DNA of 23,857 bases. Origin: DALYJJ01 sp031969915 (GTDB taxonomy: Bacteria > Acidobacteriota > Terriglobia > Bryobacterales > Bryobacteraceae). Below the pieces are notes generated by a model that saw only the letters and a program-made list of their open reading frames with translations, was not told the origin of the DNA and did not search any database. A program made the translations under genes and the position numbers. Numbering within the stretch: the first letter of the stretch is position 1; each line of letters begins with the position of its first letter. The stretch is from NCBI GenBank assembly GCA_031969915.1, contig DALYJJ010000100.1:1-23857 (forward strand). The letters run 5' to 3'. Of this stretch, positions 20,418 through 23,857 are shown piece by piece.

Positions 20418-21221
20418 TTACAGTCCGGTGAGCATTGCGCGAGCGGTGCGCGCGGCTTCGAAGACCGACGCTTCCGCGTCCATCCCATTGAGCCGCGTGC
20501 CGAACAACTCAAGCGTCAGCGGGCCCTGATACGGGAGGGCGCCGAAAAAGGTTCGAAAATCGATGATGCCTTCGCCGGGCGCCGCGCGCTCCAGGTCGCG
20601 AATGCGCTCCGGCGGGAGATCGGGGCTGTCGGAGATGTGAACGTCGAGCACCGCGCCGGGAGGCAATTCCTCTAGTTCGCGCGGATCGGCGCCCCCGTGA
20701 TGCCAATGCCAGCTATCGATCGCCAGGCCACATCGGGGGGACACGGAAAGCGCGAAGTCGAGCATCTCAGGGGCGCGGAAGATGAACGCGTAGGGGTGCT
20801 GGGTTCGCAGATGCATGGGAGTCACGGGCTCGAGCGCGAGGCGGATGCCGAACTCGTCGAGGATCTCCTGGCAGATGCGGAGCCGCTTTCGAAGCACGGA
20901 GGCGCGTTCCGTTCGCGGTAGTTCGGAGGAGGGCGGAAGTCCCAGCGGGGCGACGGTGCAGCCCAGCGCCGCCGCGAAAGCGGCCTGTGAGCGCAAGCGG
21001 GGCAGAGTGGCAAGAAACGTCGCTTCGTCCTTGCGGGGCTCCGCGGCCAGCAGCATGGCGTGGGCCGGCAGGGGCGACGCGATGGGAAGCGCCGCGGGGA
21101 TCGGCTGATCGCGCGCGAGCACCACCGCGCCGAAGCCCGCCGCCTGCGCCACCTCCGCCGCGCGTGGCCATGCGAGCCGCCAGTTCGCGGTGGCCGGGTG
21201 AAGAGCCAGAGGAGAGTCCAC
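20418..21221 (-). CDS. Sugar phosphate isomerase/epimerase-like TIM-barrel protein
   Basis: 267 residues from a GTG at 21221. The xylose-isomerase-like/AP-endonuclease-2 TIM barrel is supported by the usual set of metal ligands: E131 (RLALEPVTPMH), D169 and H172 in CGLAIDSWHWHH, H195 (LDVHISDSPD), and E238 (LTLELFG). Family members isomerise or epimerise sugars and polyols or dehydrate keto-inositols; the substrate here cannot be deduced. The gene stands divergent from fadN with about 55 nt between the starts, and the start codon has no obvious ribosome site, so the exact beginning is uncertain. Immediately downstream are the UPF0104 and DUF3788 genes. Confidence 0.86.
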   Translation of the reverse strand: MDSPLALHPATANWRLAWPRAAEVAQAAGFGAVVLARDQPIPAALPIASPLPAHAMLLAAEPRKDEATFLATLPRLRSQAAFAAALGCTVAPLGLPPSSELPRTERASVLRKRLRICQEILDEFGIRLALEPVTPMHLRTQHPYAFIFRAPEMLDFALSVSPRCGLAIDSWHWHHGGADPRELEELPPGAVLDVHISDSPDLPPERIRDLERAAPGEGIIDFRTFFGALPYQGPLTLELFGTRLNGMDAEASVFEAARTARAMLTGL

Positions 21222-21249
21222 CCGAACAGTCTGCCACGGGGGAAGCTGT

Positions 21250-21255
21250 TACACT
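21250..21255 (+). promoter_or_regulatory. Putative -10 box of the fadN operon
   Basis: TACACT, the same hexamer seen before the sigma-factor and GAF-regulator genes. No clear -35 was found. Within the short leader an ATG at 21269 opens a three-codon frame (M-S-S-stop) whose stop overlaps the fadN ATG as ATGA; this could couple translation or be chance. Confidence 0.4.
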
Positions 21256-21276
21256 CCGAGTACTGGAAATGTCCTC

Positions 21277-23610
21277 ATGAAGACACTCCGTCGTGTGGCC
21301 GTACTCGGGGCCGGCACCATGGGCGCGCGGATCGCGGCCCACTTCGCCAACGCCGGCTATCCCGCCCTCTTACTCGATATCGTTCTTCCCGACCAGCCGG
21401 ATCGCAATGCCGCCGCGAAGCGGGGCATTGAAAGCGCGCAGAAGCAGCGGCCCGGCGGGTTTTTCACCGACGCCGCCATTCCTCTGGTGACGCCGGGCAA
21501 CTTCGAAGACCACCTGGAGCAGGTGCGCGAGTGCGACCTGGTCATCGAAGCCGTGACCGAGAACCTCGAGATCAAACGCGCGCTGTGGCGCAAGGTGGAG
21601 GCACTCCGGCGCGCCGACGCGGTGGTCTCGACGAACACCAGCGGCATTCCGCTGGCCGCAATCTCGGAGGGCTTCAGCCACGAGTTCCGGCGCCACTTCC
21701 TGGGCACGCATTTCTTCAACCCGCCGCGGTACCTGCATCTGTGCGAAGTGATCCCGGGGCCCGAGACGGACCCGGCGGTGCTGGCCGCGGTGAGCGAGTT
21801 CGTGGACGTGCGCCTGGGCAAGGGCGTCGTGCTGTGCAAGGACACGCCGAACTTCATCGCCAATCGCATCGGCAGCTTCTGGGGCGCGACGGTTTACAAG
21901 CTGATGCTCGAGGGCGATTTCACAATCGAGGAAGTGGACGCGATCACGGGCCCGTTGATCGGCCTGCCGAATAGCGCGTCGTTCCGGCTGCTGGACATCG
22001 TGGGCCTGGACATCTGGATGTACGTCGCGAAGAACCTCTATGACGCCGTACCCCACGACCCCTGGCGCGAACGCCTGCTGCCGCTGCCGTTCATGCAGGA
22101 GATGATGAACCGCCGCTGGCTCGGGGAGAAGACCGGCCAGGGCTTCTTCCAGCGCGTGGGCAAGGGCGACCAGCGGGTGATCCACGCGATCGACTGGAAG
22201 ACGCTCGAGTATCACCCGGCGAACAAGGTGTCGTTCCCTTCCGTGGACGCGGTGCGCAAGGTCGAAGACCTCGGGCAGCGGCTGCGGACGCTGGTGGCGG
22301 GCACGGACAAGGTGGGCGCGTTCCTGTGGGGACTCTTCTCCGACCTGTTCCTCTATTGCGCGGAGCGCATCCCGGAGATCGCGGACCGGCCGGCGGAGAT
22401 CGATCGCGCGATGCGCTGGGGGTATGCGAACAAGCTGGGACCGTTCGAGCTGTGGGACGCGCTGGGGTTTGCAGCGGCGTGCGACCGGATGGAGCGCGAA
22501 GGCCGCGCGCTGCCGCCCTCGGTGGTGGCGATGCGGCGCGCGGGCGTGCAGAGCTTCTACCGGGCGGCCGACGCGGACGGACAGCCGAAGAACGAGTACT
22601 TCGACCTGGGCGCGAGCGCGTTCCGGACGCTCGAGCCGCGGCCGGGTGTCCTGGTGCTGGGCGACACGAAGCGCGCGCGGGGCGTGGTGAAAGCGAACCC
22701 GAGTGCGTCATTGGTTGACGTGGGCGACGGCGTGTTGTGCCTGGAGTTCCATTCGAAGATGAACTCGCTGGGCGCCGAACATGTGGCGATGATTCAAGCC
22801 GGGGTTGCCGAGACGGAGCGCAACTTCGAGGCGATGATTGTCGCCAACGAAGGCGAGAATTTCTGCGTTGGCGCGAACCTGGTTTTGATGTTGGCCGCGG
22901 CGCAGAGCGGGGATTGGGACGCGATGGACCGCGCCGTGCGCGAGTTCCAGGGCGCCATGATGGCCATGAAGTACGCGGCGAAGCCAGTGGTGGCCGCGCC
23001 GTTTCAGCGCGTACTCGGCGGTGGCTGCGAGGTGGTGCTGCACGCGGCCAAGGTGCAGGCTTCGGCGGAACTGTACCTGGGACTGGTGGAAGTGGGTGTG
23101 GGCCTGATTCCCGCGGGCGGCGGCTGCAAGGAACTGATCGCGCGGTTGAAGGATCCGCGGCGCGTGTTCGAGCTGATCGGCATGGCGAAAGTCTCCTCGT
23201 GCGCGGAGGACGCGCGCGCGATGGGCCTGCTTGACCGGCAGGCGGGAATCAGCATGAACGCGGAGCGCCTGATCGAAGACGCGAAGCGGGCCGCCCTGGC
23301 GTTGGCGCGCGAATACAAGCCCGGCTTGCCGCGGACCGATATTAAGGTGACGGGCGAGAGCGGCTACGCCGCCATGCGGCTGGGCGCGTGGATGATGCGG
23401 CAGGCCGGCTACATCACCGAGTACGACATGGTGATCGCGGAGAAGCTGGCGCACATCCTGAGCGGCGGACGGCTGAGCGGAGAGCCGCTCGTGAGCGAGC
23501 AGCATCTGCTGGACCTGGAGCGGGAGGCGTTCCTGAGCCTCAGCGGCGACGCGCGCACGCACGCCCGCATGGAGCACATGCTCAAGACCGGCAAGCCGTT
23601 GCGGAACTAA
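21277..23610 (+). CDS. fadN: 3-hydroxyacyl-CoA dehydrogenase / enoyl-CoA hydratase fusion (FadN type)
   Basis: 777 residues. It carries the hydration and dehydrogenation steps of fatty-acid beta-oxidation. The dehydrogenase comes first: NAD site GAGTMG (11-16), catalytic H145 (LGTHFFNPP) with its partner E157, and N196 (FIANRIG). Two C-terminal dehydrogenase domains follow (~200-420). The crotonase fold begins near residue 485, with the oxyanion region FCVGANL and both catalytic glutamates E585 (GGGCEVVLH) and E605 (GLVEVGVGLIPAGGG), spaced 20 residues apart as in active hydratases. This order is that of Bacillus FadN (YusL), opposite to E. coli FadB. A thiolase gene follows 12 nt later, completing a beta-oxidation pair. 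Confidence 0.95.
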   Translation: MKTLRRVAVLGAGTMGARIAAHFANAGYPALLLDIVLPDQPDRNAAAKRGIESAQKQRPGGFFTDAAIPLVTPGNFEDHLEQVRECDLVIEAVTENLEIKRALWRKVEALRRADAVVSTNTSGIPLAAISEGFSHEFRRHFLGTHFFNPPRYLHLCEVIPGPETDPAVLAAVSEFVDVRLGKGVVLCKDTPNFIANRIGSFWGATVYKLMLEGDFTIEEVDAITGPLIGLPNSASFRLLDIVGLDIWMYVAKNLYDAVPHDPWRERLLPLPFMQEMMNRRWLGEKTGQGFFQRVGKGDQRVIHAIDWKTLEYHPANKVSFPSVDAVRKVEDLGQRLRTLVAGTDKVGAFLWGLFSDLFLYCAERIPEIADRPAEIDRAMRWGYANKLGPFELWDALGFAAACDRMEREGRALPPSVVAMRRAGVQSFYRAADADGQPKNEYFDLGASAFRTLEPRPGVLVLGDTKRARGVVKANPSASLVDVGDGVLCLEFHSKMNSLGAEHVAMIQAGVAETERNFEAMIVANEGENFCVGANLVLMLAAAQSGDWDAMDRAVREFQGAMMAMKYAAKPVVAAPFQRVLGGGCEVVLHAAKVQASAELYLGLVEVGVGLIPAGGGCKELIARLKDPRRVFELIGMAKVSSCAEDARAMGLLDRQAGISMNAERLIEDAKRAALALAREYKPGLPRTDIKVTGESGYAAMRLGAWMMRQAGYITEYDMVIAEKLAHILSGGRLSGEPLVSEQHLLDLEREAFLSLSGDARTHARMEHMLKTGKPLRN

Positions 23611-23622
23611 AGGGGAACCACG

Positions 23623-23857
23623 ATGCAAGAAGCGGTGATCATCGATTGCCTGCGCACGCCGGTGGCGAAAGCGCCGCGCGGCGCATTGCGGACGGCGCGT
23701 CCCGACGACCTGGCGGCGCACGTGCTGCGCGCGCTGCTGGAAAGGTACCCGTCCGTGCCGCCCGACGAAGTGGACGACGTGATCCTGGGCTGCGCCATGC
23801 CCGAGGGCGAGCAGGGAATGAACGTCGCGCGGATCGCCGCGCTGCGCGCGGGGCTGC
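23623..23857 (+). CDS. Acetyl-CoA acyltransferase (thiolase), partial, 3' end off window
   Basis: Only the first 78 residues are present; the frame is open to the right edge. The start is the ATG at 23623, with AAAGGGGA upstream. The opening MQEAVIIDCLRTPVAK and later EVDDVILGCAMPEGEQGMNVAR are typical of thiolases. The nucleophilic cysteine lies further on, outside the window. Being 12 nt after fadN it is most likely the FadA-type partner that performs the last thiolytic step of beta-oxidation. Confidence 0.92.
   Translation, partial: MQEAVIIDCLRTPVAKAPRGALRTARPDDLAAHVLRALLERYPSVPPDEVDDVILGCAMPEGEQGMNVARIAALRAGL

Noticed and set aside
22708..23721. 337-codon minus-strand frame opposite fadN
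   Set aside because: Shadow of the crotonase domain; His/Arg/Gln-rich translation with no domain.

Overview
The window is GC-rich, densely coding bacterial chromosome with about 24 genes, almost no spacer, and no rRNA, tRNA, phage, transposase or CRISPR array. The gene set suggests a soil-type Acidobacteriota, perhaps Solibacteres/Bryobacterales: an ECF sigma factor with an RskA-type anti-sigma, a CHASE2 adenylate cyclase, a FadN-type beta-oxidation protein, and SPFH/NfeD and MoxR/VWA pairs. This placement is inference from gene content and style; no phylogenetic marker is present.

Layout. (1) Positions 1-2390, minus strand: a MoxR-like AAA+ ATPase and a VWA-domain partner that runs off the left edge. 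(2) 2618-3457, plus: a TrmB-type regulator, divergent from the ATPase. (3) 10013 down to 3473, minus: a tight seven-gene run of NfeD protease, slipin, short second SPFH protein, SPOR protein, lipoyl synthase (lipA), apolipoprotein N-acyltransferase (lnt) and a membrane family 2 glycosyltransferase. This looks like an envelope and lipoprotein maturation operon. (4) 10159-11504, plus: ECF sigma factor and its RskA-like anti-sigma, overlapping by ATGA; convergent with a DUF523 gene. (5) 12069-16301, plus: thymidine kinase, an anchored coiled-coil protein, a CHASE2 adenylate cyclase, and an exported FecR-like/TPR protein that overlaps the cyclase by ATGA. (6) 16302-16786: the only long non-coding stretch. 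It holds two REP-like repeats, a minus-strand intrinsic terminator with a strongly folded element upstream (candidate ncRNA), and a palindromic operator over the next promoter. (7) 16787-18884, plus: a GAF/AAA+/Fis regulator with a degenerate GAFTGA loop and a small membrane protein. (8) 21221 down to 18897, minus: sugar phosphate isomerase/epimerase-like protein, UPF0104 membrane protein and DUF3788 protein. (9) 21277 to the right edge, plus: fadN and a thiolase, an incomplete fatty-acid beta-oxidation operon.

The two most unusual signals are not ordinary genes. One is a 56-bp near-perfect palindrome at 10489-10544 inside the sigma-factor coding sequence; both strands encode almost the same peptide there. 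The other is the hairpin-rich, terminator-ended minus-strand element at about 16459-16622, lying divergent from the GAF regulator. No complete, clearly novel multi-gene system was identified.
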